From assembly GCA_016199625.1 (NCBI GenBank), contig JACQGI010000008.1:1-55253 (forward strand): DNA of 55,253 nucleotides, written 5' to 3'. The translations under genes were made by a program, and so were the position numbers. Below the pieces are notes generated by a model. It saw only the letters and a program-made list of their open reading frames with translations. It had not been told where the DNA came from and searched no databases. Shown here in pieces: positions 45,956 through 54,863 of this stretch. The DNA comes from Acidobacteriota bacterium. GTDB taxonomy: Bacteria; Acidobacteriota; Vicinamibacteria; Fen-336. Positions within the stretch are counted from its first letter, which is position 1, and each line of letters starts with the position of its first letter.

Positions 45956-47626
45956 CTACGACGAGGCCGGCGGGGTCTTGGCGCGGGCGGCCGCGACGGT
46001 CCGGCGGTGGGCCTGGGCGGCTCGAGCGTCCAGGGGCAGCACGAGGCCGAAGGTGCTGCCCTTCGCGAGCTCCGACTCCACCCAGATCTGCCCCCCGTGG
46101 CCCTCGACGATGAGCCGGCAGATGTAGAGGCCGAGGCCCGTCCCCGAGATCCGGTCGTGCTCCTCGCTCCGGACCCGCTGGAACTTCTGGAAGAGCCGGG
46201 GGATCTGGTCGGCGGGAATCCCGAGGCCGTGGTCCACGACCTCGAGGACCACGTGCTGTGACCCGCGCTCCCGGCAGCGGATGGTGATCGAGCCGCCGCC
46301 AGGGGAGTACTTGATGGCGTTGGTGACCAGGTTCGTGAGCACCTGCCGCAGGCGGTCGGGGTCCGCCAGGATCTTCGGGAACGTCGCGGGGATGTCCATG
46401 AGGATGGAATGCTCCGACAGCCCGAGGGGCACCGAGTCGAGGATGAAGGGGCCCAGATCGATCTCGCTCCAGTGGTACTCGGCCTCCCCCGTCTCCATCC
46501 GCGTGATGAGCAGGGTGTCGTCGGCGAGGCGGGCCAGGTTCTCCGTCTCGTTGATCACCGTGCGCATGAACTCCTGTCGCGCGTCGGCCGGGATGTCGGG
46601 CTCCTCGAGGACCAGCTCGGCGAAGCCGCGGATGGCCATGAGGGGCTTGCGGAAGTCGTGGGCCACGATGGCCACGAACTCGCTCTTGAGCCGGTCGTAT
46701 TCCTGGAGCAGGGCGTTGGCGCGTTTCAGCTCCTCGTGGAGACGCATGTTCTCCACGGCGACGCTCGCCTCGCCGGCGACGGCCAGGAGCAGGTTCAGGT
46801 CCTCGTCGGTGAACGGGCTGTCGGCGTGGCGGTCGGCGACGAGGATGAGGCCCGTCACCTGCGGCCCGCGCACGAGGGGCGCTATGAGGAGGGAGTGCAG
46901 GTCCAGCTCCGTCGCCATGTCGGGGAGCAGGCGGCTGTCGCTCTGGGGCTTGTTGGCGATGAGCGGGCCGTTCTTGCGGAAGTTCCAGCGCGAGCGCGCC
47001 TCGCCGTCCACGGGATAGCGCACGCGTCCGACCACCTCCGGGGCGATGCCGAACCCGGGCGTCTGGGCGACCATCTGCCGCCGCTCCCGCTCGAACAGGA
47101 GCACGAGGCCCTTCTGGGCCCGGAGGAGCTGCGCGCTCTGCGCCGCCAGGTGCCCGAAGAGGCCCTCCGGGCCGGCGGCCAGGGAGAAGGCCCAGGAGAT
47201 CTTGTACAGGCCGAGCAGCTCGTCGACCTTCCGCTGCAGGAACCGGCGCTCGGCCTGGTGGCGCAGGAGACCGCCCACGCGCAGGTCCAGCTCGCCGGGA
47301 TCGACGGGCTCCCGGATGATCTCGTCGGCCTCGACGAGGGAGTCGGAGTCCTCCCGGCCCACGACGACCAGGACCGGGAGCTCGGCCCCTAGGGCCTGGC
47401 GCGCGGCGCGGATGACGCCCGCCACGGGCGGCTCGGTGAACGTGAGCGAGGCTACGAGGAGGTCCGGGGAGGCCTCGACGACGGTCTGCGGAACCCTGCG
47501 GCCCTCCGGGACGAGGGTGACGCGGTGGCCGGCCGAACGCAGCATGCGGGCCAGACCCTCGCCCCGGTCGGTGTCGCCGTGGAGGAGGGCGACGTGTCCG
47601 GTCGGGGCGGAACGGCCGAGGATCAT
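45956..47626 (-). CDS. Sensor histidine kinase with degenerate receiver and GAF domains
   Basis: A 556-residue soluble kinase with no membrane helix. Residues 10-120 have a receiver-like fold, but the expected phospho-acceptor position reads VASLTF, with Ser in place of Asp, so it is probably a pseudo-receiver. Residues 150-295 are a GAF domain (LLIAPLVRGPQVTGLILVAD). The HisKA phosphorylation site is His323 in VAHDFRKPLMAIRGF. The ATPase domain has N436 in TNLVTNAIKYSP, DHGLGI (465-470) and GTGLGLYIC. It is translated from a start overlapping the response-regulator stop (ATGA), so the two probably form one pathway. The signal is unknown. Confidence 0.88.
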   Translation of the reverse strand: MILGRSAPTGHVALLHGDTDRGEGLARMLRSAGHRVTLVPEGRRVPQTVVEASPDLLVASLTFTEPPVAGVIRAARQALGAELPVLVVVGREDSDSLVEADEIIREPVDPGELDLRVGGLLRHQAERRFLQRKVDELLGLYKISWAFSLAAGPEGLFGHLAAQSAQLLRAQKGLVLLFERERRQMVAQTPGFGIAPEVVGRVRYPVDGEARSRWNFRKNGPLIANKPQSDSRLLPDMATELDLHSLLIAPLVRGPQVTGLILVADRHADSPFTDEDLNLLLAVAGEASVAVENMRLHEELKRANALLQEYDRLKSEFVAIVAHDFRKPLMAIRGFAELVLEEPDIPADARQEFMRTVINETENLARLADDTLLITRMETGEAEYHWSEIDLGPFILDSVPLGLSEHSILMDIPATFPKILADPDRLRQVLTNLVTNAIKYSPGGGSITIRCRERGSQHVVLEVVDHGLGIPADQIPRLFQKFQRVRSEEHDRISGTGLGLYICRLIVEGHGGQIWVESELAKGSTFGLVLPLDARAAQAHRRTVAAARAKTPPASS

Positions 47627-48030
47627 TTCTGTGACAGCTCCGGCTTCTCGTTCCGCTCGATGCTGGTGAAGAGGTTTGCGATGGAGCGCAGCGACGCGCG
47701 GGCGATGGGCTTCACGAGGTAGGAGTCCCCCCCGGCCTCACGGCCCGCCGCGTAGTCCTTGAGGTCGCCGCGAGCCGTCACGAAGACGATGGGGACGTGC
47801 TGGTCGACGTGGCGGAGCGCCTTGCAGACGGCGTAGCCGTCCATGTCCGGCAGGTTCACGTCGAGCAGGACCATGTCGAAAGGGCCCTGGCGGTCGGCGG
47901 CCTTGAGGCAGTCGGTACCGGTGGCGGCCTCGACGATCTGGAAGCTCTGCGACTTCTCCGCCTCCAGGACCGTACGGATGAGAGCACGGGTCGGGGCATG
48001 GTCGTCGACGACGAGCACACGCTTGGGCAT
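47623..48030 (-). CDS. Single-domain response regulator
   Basis: A 135-residue receiver with no output domain. VLVVDDH gives the acidic pair (Asp9/Asp10), Asp57 in MVLLDVNLPDMDGY is the phosphorylation site, Thr85 lies in VFVTARG, and Lys107 in YLVKPI completes the site. It is the first gene of the RR-kinase pair. Without a DNA-binding domain it must act through protein contacts or as a phosphorelay step. It has its own promoter on the minus strand. Confidence 0.9.
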   Translation of the reverse strand: MPKRVLVVDDHAPTRALIRTVLEAEKSQSFQIVEAATGTDCLKAADRQGPFDMVLLDVNLPDMDGYAVCKALRHVDQHVPIVFVTARGDLKDYAAGREAGGDSYLVKPIARASLRSIANLFTSIERNEKPELSQK

Positions 48031-48069
48031 TCGACCTTCCGAGGAGGGAGGGTGCGGTCCGGACGCACC

Positions 48070-48098
48070 ATTCTAGGGCCCGCGCCGCGGCACCGCAA
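48070..48098 (-). promoter_or_regulatory. Candidate promoter of the two-component pair
   Basis: On the minus strand TTGCGG (48098-48093, 3/6) and TAGAAT (48075-48070, 5/6) are spaced 17 bases. The start would be near 48063, 33 bases before the response-regulator ATG. The 117-base intergenic gap (48031-48147) also carries a TAGGAT at 48135-48140 on the plus strand, 7 bases before the next gene, without a clear -35. Confidence 0.5.
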
Positions 48099-48147
48099 GG
48101 CGCGCGCGGAGACGTGGAGACGTCCGGGGCGCGGTAGGATTCGGCCC

Positions 48148-49245
48148 ATGCTCGCCCACGCCCTCTCTCTCCTCTCCCTCGCGGCGCCGGTCTCGGGCGC
48201 TCCCTCGGGACCCGCGGTGGACGTCGCGACGGCGGCGCGCTTCGCCGACCTGGCCCTCGGCTGTGTGGCCCGGGAGTACCCCAACAAGATCGCCCACGTG
48301 CTGAACGGGGACCCGGACGTGAAGCCCCCGCGGGAGCTCACCCCGGCCTTCTTCGGCTGCTTCGACTGGCACTCGGCGGTGCACGGCCACTGGCTCCTGG
48401 CGCGCCTCGCCCGCACGTTCCCCGATGCAGCCTTCGCCCGGGCTGCGCGCGCCGCGCTGGGGCGGAGCCTCACCCCCGAGAAGATCGCGACCGAGGTGGG
48501 CTATCTCGAGGGCGGGGGCCGGGCGAGCTTCGAGCGCCCGTACGGGCTCGCGTGGCTGCTGCAGCTCGCCGGCGAGCTGCGCGAATGGCGGACCGACGAG
48601 GCGCAGGTATGGGCTGCGGCCCTCGAGCCGCTGGAGCGGGCCGCCGCCCGGCGCCTGGCCGAATGGCTGCCCAAGCTGACCCGGCCCATCCGGGTGGGCG
48701 AGCACTCGCAGACCGCCTTCGCCTTCGGCCTGGCCCTCGACTGGGCCCGGGGCGCAGGCGACCGCGACGGGACGGCTCTCCTGGAAGCCCGCACCCGGGA
48801 CTTCTACCTCGGCGACCGGGACTGTCCCCTCGGTTACGAGCCGTCCGGGGAGGACTTCCTCTCGCCCTGTCTCGCCGAGGCCGACCTCGTGCGCCGCGTC
48901 CTCGCGCCGGACGCGTACGCGCGCTGGCTTCGAAGCTTCCTGCCCCGACTTCCGCGAGACGGCTCGGGGCGCTGGCTCCCGCCCGCCGTGGTGACCGACC
49001 CGAGCGACCCGAAGCTCGCCCACCTGGACGGCCTCAACCTGAGCCGCGCCTGGATGCTCGAGGGGATGGCCGCGGGCCTTCCCCAGGCCGACCGCCGTCG
49101 GCTGTCGCTCGTGGCGGCGGCCCGGGCGCACCGCGAGGCGGGTCTCCGATCGGTGACCGGGGAACACTACGAAGGCGGGCACTGGCTCGGCACTTTCGCG
49201 GTGTACCTCGTGACGGGGCGGGGCCTGGCGTCCGCCCGGCGATGA
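48148..49245 (+). CDS. DUF2891 family exported protein
   Basis: A 365-residue protein. Residues 1-18 look like a signal peptide (MLAHALSLLSLAAPVSGA). The body matches DUF2891: CVAREYPNKIAHVLNGD, FFGCFDWHSAVHGHWLLARL, RPYGLAWLLQLAGEL and GEHYEGGHWLGTFAVYLVTGR. The alpha/alpha-barrel-like helical content and the conserved Asp, Trp, His and Tyr residues recall glycan-acting enzymes, but no reaction is established for the family. The upstream TAGGAT is close enough that the transcript could be nearly leaderless. It overlaps the acyltransferase gene by 4 bases. Confidence 0.8.
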   Translation: MLAHALSLLSLAAPVSGAPSGPAVDVATAARFADLALGCVAREYPNKIAHVLNGDPDVKPPRELTPAFFGCFDWHSAVHGHWLLARLARTFPDAAFARAARAALGRSLTPEKIATEVGYLEGGGRASFERPYGLAWLLQLAGELREWRTDEAQVWAAALEPLERAAARRLAEWLPKLTRPIRVGEHSQTAFAFGLALDWARGAGDRDGTALLEARTRDFYLGDRDCPLGYEPSGEDFLSPCLAEADLVRRVLAPDAYARWLRSFLPRLPRDGSGRWLPPAVVTDPSDPKLAHLDGLNLSRAWMLEGMAAGLPQADRRRLSLVAAARAHREAGLRSVTGEHYEGGHWLGTFAVYLVTGRGLASARR

Positions 49246-49829
49246 CGATCGCACGTCTTCCCGACGCCGTCCCCCACCAGGGCAACGTCCTGACGAGGGC
49301 CATCGGCCGCCTGGGCCTCGCCCTCTGCCGCTTCCGCATCGCCGGGGCCATCCCGGACATCGGGCGTTGCGTGATGATCGTGGCGCCTCACACGTCGAAC
49401 TGGGACTTCGTCGTGGGCATGTCGGCGAAGCTGGCCCTCGGGCTCCGCGTGCAGTTCATCGGCAAGCACACGCTGTTCCGATGGCCCCTCCTGGCCGGAC
49501 TGATGCGCTGGCTCGGGGGGATCCCCGTGGACCGCGCCGCGGCGGGCGGGATCGTGGACGAGGCGGTCGCCTGGCTGCAGCGGCACGACCGGCTCTTCGT
49601 CGTGATCGCGCCCGAGGGGACGCGGAAGCGGGTCGAGAGCTGGAAGTCGGGCTTCTACCGCATCGCCGTGGGGGCCGGCGTCCCGATCCTCCCCGTGGCT
49701 CTCGACTACGCCGACCGGGCCGTGACCATCGGCCCGGTCTTCGCCCCTTCGGGCGACTACGACCAGGACCTGCCGCGGCTCCACGCGTACTTCCGCCGGG
49801 AGATGGCGCTGCGTCCCGAGGGCTACTGA
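49242..49829 (+). CDS. Lysophospholipid acyltransferase (PlsC-like) family protein
   Basis: A 195-residue member of the 1-acylglycerol-phosphate acyltransferase superfamily. The catalytic HX4D motif is in IVAPHTSNWDFVVGM, the phosphate-binding block is VIAPEGTRKRV, and GFYRIAVGAGVPILPVALDY is the third motif. It is shorter than typical PlsC (about 240) and belongs to a compact group whose acceptor is uncertain. A hydrophobic N-terminal stretch suggests membrane association. It starts in an ATGA overlap with the DUF2891 gene and its stop abuts the convergent ftcD stop with no gap. Confidence 0.85.
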   Translation: MTIARLPDAVPHQGNVLTRAIGRLGLALCRFRIAGAIPDIGRCVMIVAPHTSNWDFVVGMSAKLALGLRVQFIGKHTLFRWPLLAGLMRWLGGIPVDRAAAGGIVDEAVAWLQRHDRLFVVIAPEGTRKRVESWKSGFYRIAVGAGVPILPVALDYADRAVTIGPVFAPSGDYDQDLPRLHAYFRREMALRPEGY

Positions 49830-51446
49830 TCAGCGCTTCTCGAGGACGTCCAGGACTTCGTCGAGCTTCGCCCGCGCCCGAGCCGCCAGGGCCTGGGCCT
49901 CGTCGGTCGTGCGGGTCCGGAACGTCTCGTCCTCCACGTCCCTGAGGTTGATGAGGACGTTCTTCCACGCCCCCCAGATGCCGGTCTCGAGCGCCTTGGC
50001 CCCGACCTCGAGGTCGGAGCGCGAGGCGACGTTGCCGTGGGCAGCCATCCCGACCAGGGCGTCCCAGCAGCCGTCGGCGAGGCGCATGGTCCGGAGGGGC
50101 ACCTCGATGGCCTTCCTGAGCCCGGCCTGGAGGGCCGCGTGGCGGGCGGCGCGCTGCTCCTCGGAGTCCTTGGGCAGCCCCGACGCGGCGACGAAGTCGT
50201 TGAAGGCCCGCGTGTCCTCGTCGATCATCGGGACGAGCTCCTCCATCGCCTCGTGGAGGGGCGGGATGAGGTGGCGCATGACCGCGTCCTTCGCCTCGAA
50301 CTTCCGCTTGCCGTAGGTCATCCAGCCGACCATGGCGCCCAGGGCCGCGCCCAGGCTCGCGATGAGGGCCGAGGCCGATCCGCCGCCGGGCGCCGGGGTG
50401 CGCGAGCCCAGCAGCTCCACGAAGCCCCGCACCGTGAGGCCGGCGAGGGGCTCGGCGCCGTCCTCGGCGATCCTGTACTCGATGATCCGCTTCCCGGGCA
50501 CGAAGGGCGAGACCGAGGAGAGGCCCAACCGCTCGGCGGCCAGACGGATCTTCTGCCGCTCGTCGAGGAGGAACAGGCCCTCCTTCCGGACGTAGTGCTC
50601 GGCCGCCATGAGGATCGCCTGGAGGGGGATGAGGCCGACGAGCTCGGAGCCCGCGACGCCGACCTTCAGCCTGGCGGCCTCCTCGAGGCATGCCTCGAAA
50701 GCCACGTGGGGCGGCGTCACGGTGTAGTCGTCCAGGTTGATGGAAACCTGGGCCATGCCGTACTCCTCGACCCACCAGCCGATGGCCTTCACCTTCGGGA
50801 GGCGTCCCGGCTCGCCGGGGCCGCGCCCCTGCTCGCGGATGTCGAGGGCGATGCGGTGGGCCTGCTCCTTGGTGCCGAGGACGTTGACGTTGTACGCGAT
50901 GAGGAAGAAGCGGGCGCCGGTGACCGTCGCGCCCCAGCTCGGGACGAGCTCGGCCGGGCCGAAGTCCGGCGCCCACTCCGGCCGGCCGATCTTCTCGGCG
51001 AGCCCCTCGTACTCCCCCGCGCGGATTTGCTTGAGGCTGGTGCGGTGGGGCTGCGTCGCGGCGGCCTCGTACAGGTAGACCGGAATCCCCAGCTCCGCGG
51101 CGGCGCGCCTGCCGAACGCCTTCGCGCACTCGACGCAGTCGTCCATGGTCACGCCCGCCACCGGCACGAACGGGCAGACGTCCAGGGCGCCGATCCGCGG
51201 ATGCTCGCCTCGGTGGCGCCGCATGTCGATCCGGTCGCGGGCCACGCGCGCGGTGGCCAGAGCGCCTTCGACCACGGCCTCGGGGGAGCCGACGAACGTG
51301 TAGACGGTCCGGTTCGTGGACTGCCCCGGGTCCACGTCGAGGAGCGTGCAGCCCGGCGTCCTGCGCACGGCGTCGGCGATGGCGTCGATGACGGCGCGGT
51401 CGCGCCCCTCGGAGAAGTTGGGGACGCATTCGACGATCTTCTTCAT
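49830..51446 (-). CDS. ftcD: Bifunctional glutamate formimidoyltransferase / formimidoyl-THF cyclodeaminase
   Basis: A 538-residue two-domain enzyme of the histidine-degradation route. Residues 1-325 are the formimidoyltransferase (VECVPNFSEGRD, RHRGEHPRIGALDVCPFVPV, GIPVYLYEAAA, VSINLDDYTVTPPH). Residues 335-538 are the cyclodeaminase (SRTPAPGGGSASALIASLGA, followed by helical segments). It moves the formimino group from formiminoglutamate to tetrahydrofolate and releases ammonia, giving methenyl-THF. The fusion is as in animals; many bacteria have separate genes or none. No hutH, hutU or hutI is adjacent. It starts 14 bases from the divergent glycosyltransferase gene. Confidence 0.93.
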   Translation of the reverse strand: MKKIVECVPNFSEGRDRAVIDAIADAVRRTPGCTLLDVDPGQSTNRTVYTFVGSPEAVVEGALATARVARDRIDMRRHRGEHPRIGALDVCPFVPVAGVTMDDCVECAKAFGRRAAAELGIPVYLYEAAATQPHRTSLKQIRAGEYEGLAEKIGRPEWAPDFGPAELVPSWGATVTGARFFLIAYNVNVLGTKEQAHRIALDIREQGRGPGEPGRLPKVKAIGWWVEEYGMAQVSINLDDYTVTPPHVAFEACLEEAARLKVGVAGSELVGLIPLQAILMAAEHYVRKEGLFLLDERQKIRLAAERLGLSSVSPFVPGKRIIEYRIAEDGAEPLAGLTVRGFVELLGSRTPAPGGGSASALIASLGAALGAMVGWMTYGKRKFEAKDAVMRHLIPPLHEAMEELVPMIDEDTRAFNDFVAASGLPKDSEEQRAARHAALQAGLRKAIEVPLRTMRLADGCWDALVGMAAHGNVASRSDLEVGAKALETGIWGAWKNVLINLRDVEDETFRTRTTDEAQALAARARAKLDEVLDVLEKR

Positions 51447-51460
51447 GCGGGTCGAAGGCT

Positions 51461-52330
51461 ATGACGGGGCCCGGGACGGGTCAAGCGCCGTACCTCTCGG
51501 TGATCACCGTGCAGGATCACCGCTACCTCTGCCCGACCCGCGGCAAGTGGACCGCCGACGGCCGCGTTTGCGCCGAGCCGTTGGGGGCGGACGTGTGCCG
51601 GGGCTGTTTCGAGGAGCAGGCGTACCTTCGCGGGGTGTACGCGCTCACGCAAGAGCGGCTCGCTGCGGTCCGGCGGATGCGCGCCGTGGTGGTCCTCTCG
51701 CGCTACATGAAGCGCGAGCTGGCAGGGGCGGGGGTTCCCGGGTGGCGGATGGCCGTCATCCCGCCGTTCGTCCACGGCCTCGACCGGGGCGCGTCTCCCG
51801 AACGGGGCCCCTGCCTGCTCTTCGCCGGGCGACTGGCGGCCAGCAAGGGCGTCCACGACGCCGTGGCGGCCTGGCGCGCGTCCGGGCTGGACCTCCCCCT
51901 CGTCTTCGTGGGGACGGGGTCCGCGCGCGCCGCACTCGAGTCCGAGGGGCACGAGGTGCTCGGCTGGGTGGACCACGTGCGCCTCTCGCGCCTCTACCGC
52001 GCGGCGCTGGCCGTCCTGATGCCGCCGCGGTGGCAGGAGCCGTTCGGGATCGTCGGCCTCGAAGCGCTGACCCTGGGCAGGCCGGTCTTGGCGTGGGAGA
52101 GCGGGGGGATCGCCGAATGGCACCCGGGAGGGCCGACCCTTGCGGCTTGGGGAGACGAGGCCGGGCTGGCGCGGGCGGTCGTGGCTGCCGTGGCGCAGGG
52201 ACGAGCCGAGCCGCCGGGCGGCTTCGAGCGGGAGGCGCTCATGGCCCGGCTGCTGGCCGTCTACCGGTCGGTGGCCGGGTCAGCCCGCCCGGGACGGCTT
52301 GGATCGCCGCGCGGTTCGGATAGGATATAG
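51461..52330 (+). CDS. Glycosyltransferase family 4 protein, N-terminally truncated
   Basis: A 289-residue GT-B glycosyltransferase fragment. The first recognisable segment, VITVQDHRYLCPTRGKW, corresponds to a motif normally about 100 residues into GT4 enzymes. A Cys-rich loop (VCAEPLGADVCRGCF) follows, then VVLSRYMKREL. The donor-binding half is complete: LLFAGRLAASKGVHDAV, VFVGTGSA, VLMPPRWQEPFGIVGLEAL with the EX7E motif, and GRPVLAWESGG. The N-terminal Rossmann half is missing, and there is no room for it because ftcD begins 14 bases upstream on the other strand. It may be inactive, a partner of another subunit, or a remnant of a rearrangement. Confidence 0.75.
   Translation: MTGPGTGQAPYLSVITVQDHRYLCPTRGKWTADGRVCAEPLGADVCRGCFEEQAYLRGVYALTQERLAAVRRMRAVVVLSRYMKRELAGAGVPGWRMAVIPPFVHGLDRGASPERGPCLLFAGRLAASKGVHDAVAAWRASGLDLPLVFVGTGSARAALESEGHEVLGWVDHVRLSRLYRAALAVLMPPRWQEPFGIVGLEALTLGRPVLAWESGGIAEWHPGGPTLAAWGDEAGLARAVVAAVAQGRAEPPGGFEREALMARLLAVYRSVAGSARPGRLGSPRGSDRI
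52299..52326 (+). promoter_or_regulatory. Possible promoter upstream of the DUF349 gene
   Basis: TTGGAT (52299-52304) and TAGGAT (52321-52326) are 16 bases apart, with the AT-rich run TATAGAGTTTT just downstream. They overlap the end of the glycosyltransferase gene. The start would be near 52333, about 17 bases before the ATG at 52350. Confidence 0.38.
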
Positions 52331-52349
52331 AGTTTTGGGGAACGAATTG

Positions 52350-54806
52350 ATGGCCCTGCTCGACCGCTTTCGCCCGCGCCGCAACCCCTGGGAGCATCCG
52401 GATGCCGATGCCCGGGCTGAGGCGGTGCGCCACATCCCCGCCCAGGAGCAGGACCTCCTCGGCCGGATCGCCCGCGAGGACGCCGATGCGAGAGTCCGTC
52501 GCGCTGCGGTCCGCAAGCTCCGGGGTCCGGCCGCTCTCGTGGCCGCTGCCGGTGACGCCGCCCCCGGCGTCAGGGAGGAGGCGGCTGAGGCGCTCCTGGC
52601 GCTGGCCCTGGGTGAGGACCCCTCCGTGGCCGAGGCCGCGCTCGCAGGTCTCGTGGAGACCCGGCCCCTCGTCAGCATCGCGCGCACGGCGGCGCTGGCC
52701 TCGACACGCCTCGCCGCGGCCGAGCGGATCGGCGACGCGCGGACCCTGGCGGTCCTGGCCCGTACGGCCGAGGACCCGGCCGTCCGCCGCTCGGCGCTGG
52801 CGCGGGTGGACGATGCGGGGCTCGTCCTCGAGGTGGCCCTGAAGAGCGAGCACAAGGACGTCGCCGTCGCGGCGGTGGACCGGATCGAAGGCCGACCGGC
52901 CCTCGAGACCGTGGCCGAACGGGCGAAGCACAAGGCCGCGTCGCGGCGCGCCCGGGCGATCCTGGAGACCGGTGAGAGCGGCACCACGCCGGCTGCCGAG
53001 GAGAACGAACCGGCCGAGTCGCCGGCCGCGGTCGACGCGTCCGAGGCGGCGCCGCCGGCGGACTCGGCGGTTCCTGCCGTTCCCGACGGCGAATCGGCCC
53101 AGCCAGCCGAGGCCGTCGCCGCCGAGAGCGCGCCCGCGCCCGCCGTCGAGGGGCTGGGGGCGACACCGGAAACGGCTCCGGCGGGCCTGGCCCCGGACGG
53201 TCCGGGGGTCGCGGAAGTGACTGCACCCGCCGCCGCAGAGATCGTCGTGCCCCCGGCGCCGGAAGGGCCAGCGGTTCCAGCGCCCGACGCGGCGGCGGAG
53301 CGGCGGAAGGCGGAGGAGGAGCGCCTGCGGAAGGTGGCGCGGTTCGAAAAGCTCTGCGACCGCCTCGAGGCGTTGACCAAGGCCGAGAAGGCCACGCGGC
53401 GCGACGCCGAGGTGGGCCTGCGCGACGCGCGAGCGGCCCAGGCCGCGCAGGCGGGGGTTCCGGGCAGGGTCCGGCAGCGGCTGCGAGAGGCGCGTGCCGG
53501 GCTCTTCGCCCGCGCCCAGGAGCTGCGCGAGGCCGACGAGTGGAGCCGGTGGGGCAACGCCACCGTCCAGGAAGAACTGTGCCGGCGCATGGAAGCCCTC
53601 GCGCCCGTCGCGGACCTCGAGCGCGTCGCCCGGGAGATGCACCAGTGCGACGCGCGCTGGGCCGAGGTGCGGTACGCCCCGAAGGGGGAGGCCGAGACGC
53701 TGCGCGACCGCTACCAGGCCGCCCGCTCGGCGGTCAAGGCCCGCGTGGACGAGTACCTGGCGGAGAAGGCGAAGAAGGAGGCGGAGAACCTCGAGGCGAA
53801 GCGAGGCCTCTGCGAGCGGGCCGAGGCCCTCGCGGACTCCACGGACTGGCTCAAGACGGCCGAGGAGCTGAAGGCTCTGCAGGCGCAGTGGAAGGCCGTC
53901 GGCCCGGTCCCGCGGCCCGTGTCCGAAGCCGTCTGGAAGCGCTTCCGCGGCGCGTGCGACCGGTTCTTCACCCGTCGCGAGGAAGACCTGAAGCACAAGA
54001 AGGAAGAGTGGTCCGCGAACCTCGTGAAGAAGGAGGCGCTGTGCGTGCGCGCCGAAGCCCTCGCGGAGTCCACCGACTGGGAGGCCGCTGCGGCGGAGGT
54101 CCGGCGGCTGCAGACGGAGTGGAAGGCGATCGGGCCGGTGGCGCGGAAGAAGTCCGAGGCCGTGTGGCAGCGCTTCCGGAAGGCCTGCGACGCTTTCTTC
54201 GAGCGCTACAAGCGCAAGGACGCCCTCGCCCTCGAGGCGAAGCGCGCGGAGCGCGAGGCCGTCTGCCGCGAGCTGGAGGAGCTGATCCCCGCGGAAGGGA
54301 GCCCCGTCCCCGAGGACCTCGCGGCGAAGGTCGTCGCCCTTCAGGGCCGCCTGCGGCAGGGGGTTTCGCTGCCCCACGACGAGGAGGAGGCGCTGGCGCG
54401 GCGCTTCGTGGAGGCGCGGAACCGGCTGGTCGCCGGACACCCGGAGAGCTTCCGCGGGACGGAGCTGGACCCCGAGACGAGCCGCACGCGGAAGGAGAAG
54501 CTCTGTGCGCGCGTCGAGGCGCTGGTGGCCTCGGCCGAGGCCGGGGGCGAAGGCGACCTCTCGGGCGAGTCGTTGGCGCGGCGACTGAAGGAGGCCCTGG
54601 CGGCCAACACCATGGGCGCCGGGGCCGACGTGGAGGCGCGGAAGCGCGCGGAGGCCGAGGAAGTGAAGTCCGCCCAGGCGGCGTGGAACCGCCTCGGGCC
54701 CGTTCCGGGCGCGGCCGGCACCGCCCTCGAGGAGCGGTTCCGGTCGGCCTGCACGCGCTTCTTCGAGATCCGGCGGATCGGGCGGGGGGCGGTCGTGCGG
54801 ACCTGA
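52350..54806 (+). CDS. DUF349 repeat protein with HEAT-like N-terminus
   Basis: An 818-residue cytoplasmic protein. Residues 10-210 are short Ala/Arg-rich helical repeats of HEAT type (for example ARVRRAAVRKLRG, GVREEAAEALLALAL, PAVRRSALARVDDAG). Residues 212-315 are a low-complexity Ala/Pro/Glu linker. Residues 320-818 are charged coiled coil with at least three clear DUF349 repeats near 509-540, 587-620 and 775-807, each of the form 'QW..VGPVP....AVW.RFR.ACD.FF', and a weaker one near 430-460. No reaction is known; DUF349 proteins may bind nucleic acid or act as scaffolds. ATG 52350 follows TGGGGAA; frame upstream overlaps the glycosyltransferase and is not used. Confidence 0.8.
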   Translation: MALLDRFRPRRNPWEHPDADARAEAVRHIPAQEQDLLGRIAREDADARVRRAAVRKLRGPAALVAAAGDAAPGVREEAAEALLALALGEDPSVAEAALAGLVETRPLVSIARTAALASTRLAAAERIGDARTLAVLARTAEDPAVRRSALARVDDAGLVLEVALKSEHKDVAVAAVDRIEGRPALETVAERAKHKAASRRARAILETGESGTTPAAEENEPAESPAAVDASEAAPPADSAVPAVPDGESAQPAEAVAAESAPAPAVEGLGATPETAPAGLAPDGPGVAEVTAPAAAEIVVPPAPEGPAVPAPDAAAERRKAEEERLRKVARFEKLCDRLEALTKAEKATRRDAEVGLRDARAAQAAQAGVPGRVRQRLREARAGLFARAQELREADEWSRWGNATVQEELCRRMEALAPVADLERVAREMHQCDARWAEVRYAPKGEAETLRDRYQAARSAVKARVDEYLAEKAKKEAENLEAKRGLCERAEALADSTDWLKTAEELKALQAQWKAVGPVPRPVSEAVWKRFRGACDRFFTRREEDLKHKKEEWSANLVKKEALCVRAEALAESTDWEAAAAEVRRLQTEWKAIGPVARKKSEAVWQRFRKACDAFFERYKRKDALALEAKRAEREAVCRELEELIPAEGSPVPEDLAAKVVALQGRLRQGVSLPHDEEEALARRFVEARNRLVAGHPESFRGTELDPETSRTRKEKLCARVEALVASAEAGGEGDLSGESLARRLKEALAANTMGAGADVEARKRAEAEEVKSAQAAWNRLGPVPGAAGTALEERFRSACTRFFEIRRIGRGAVVRT

Positions 54807-54863
54807 TCGGCCGCGTCCTTCGCCCGGACGCCCAGACGGGAAGCAGGGGAGGTGGGAGGCCCA

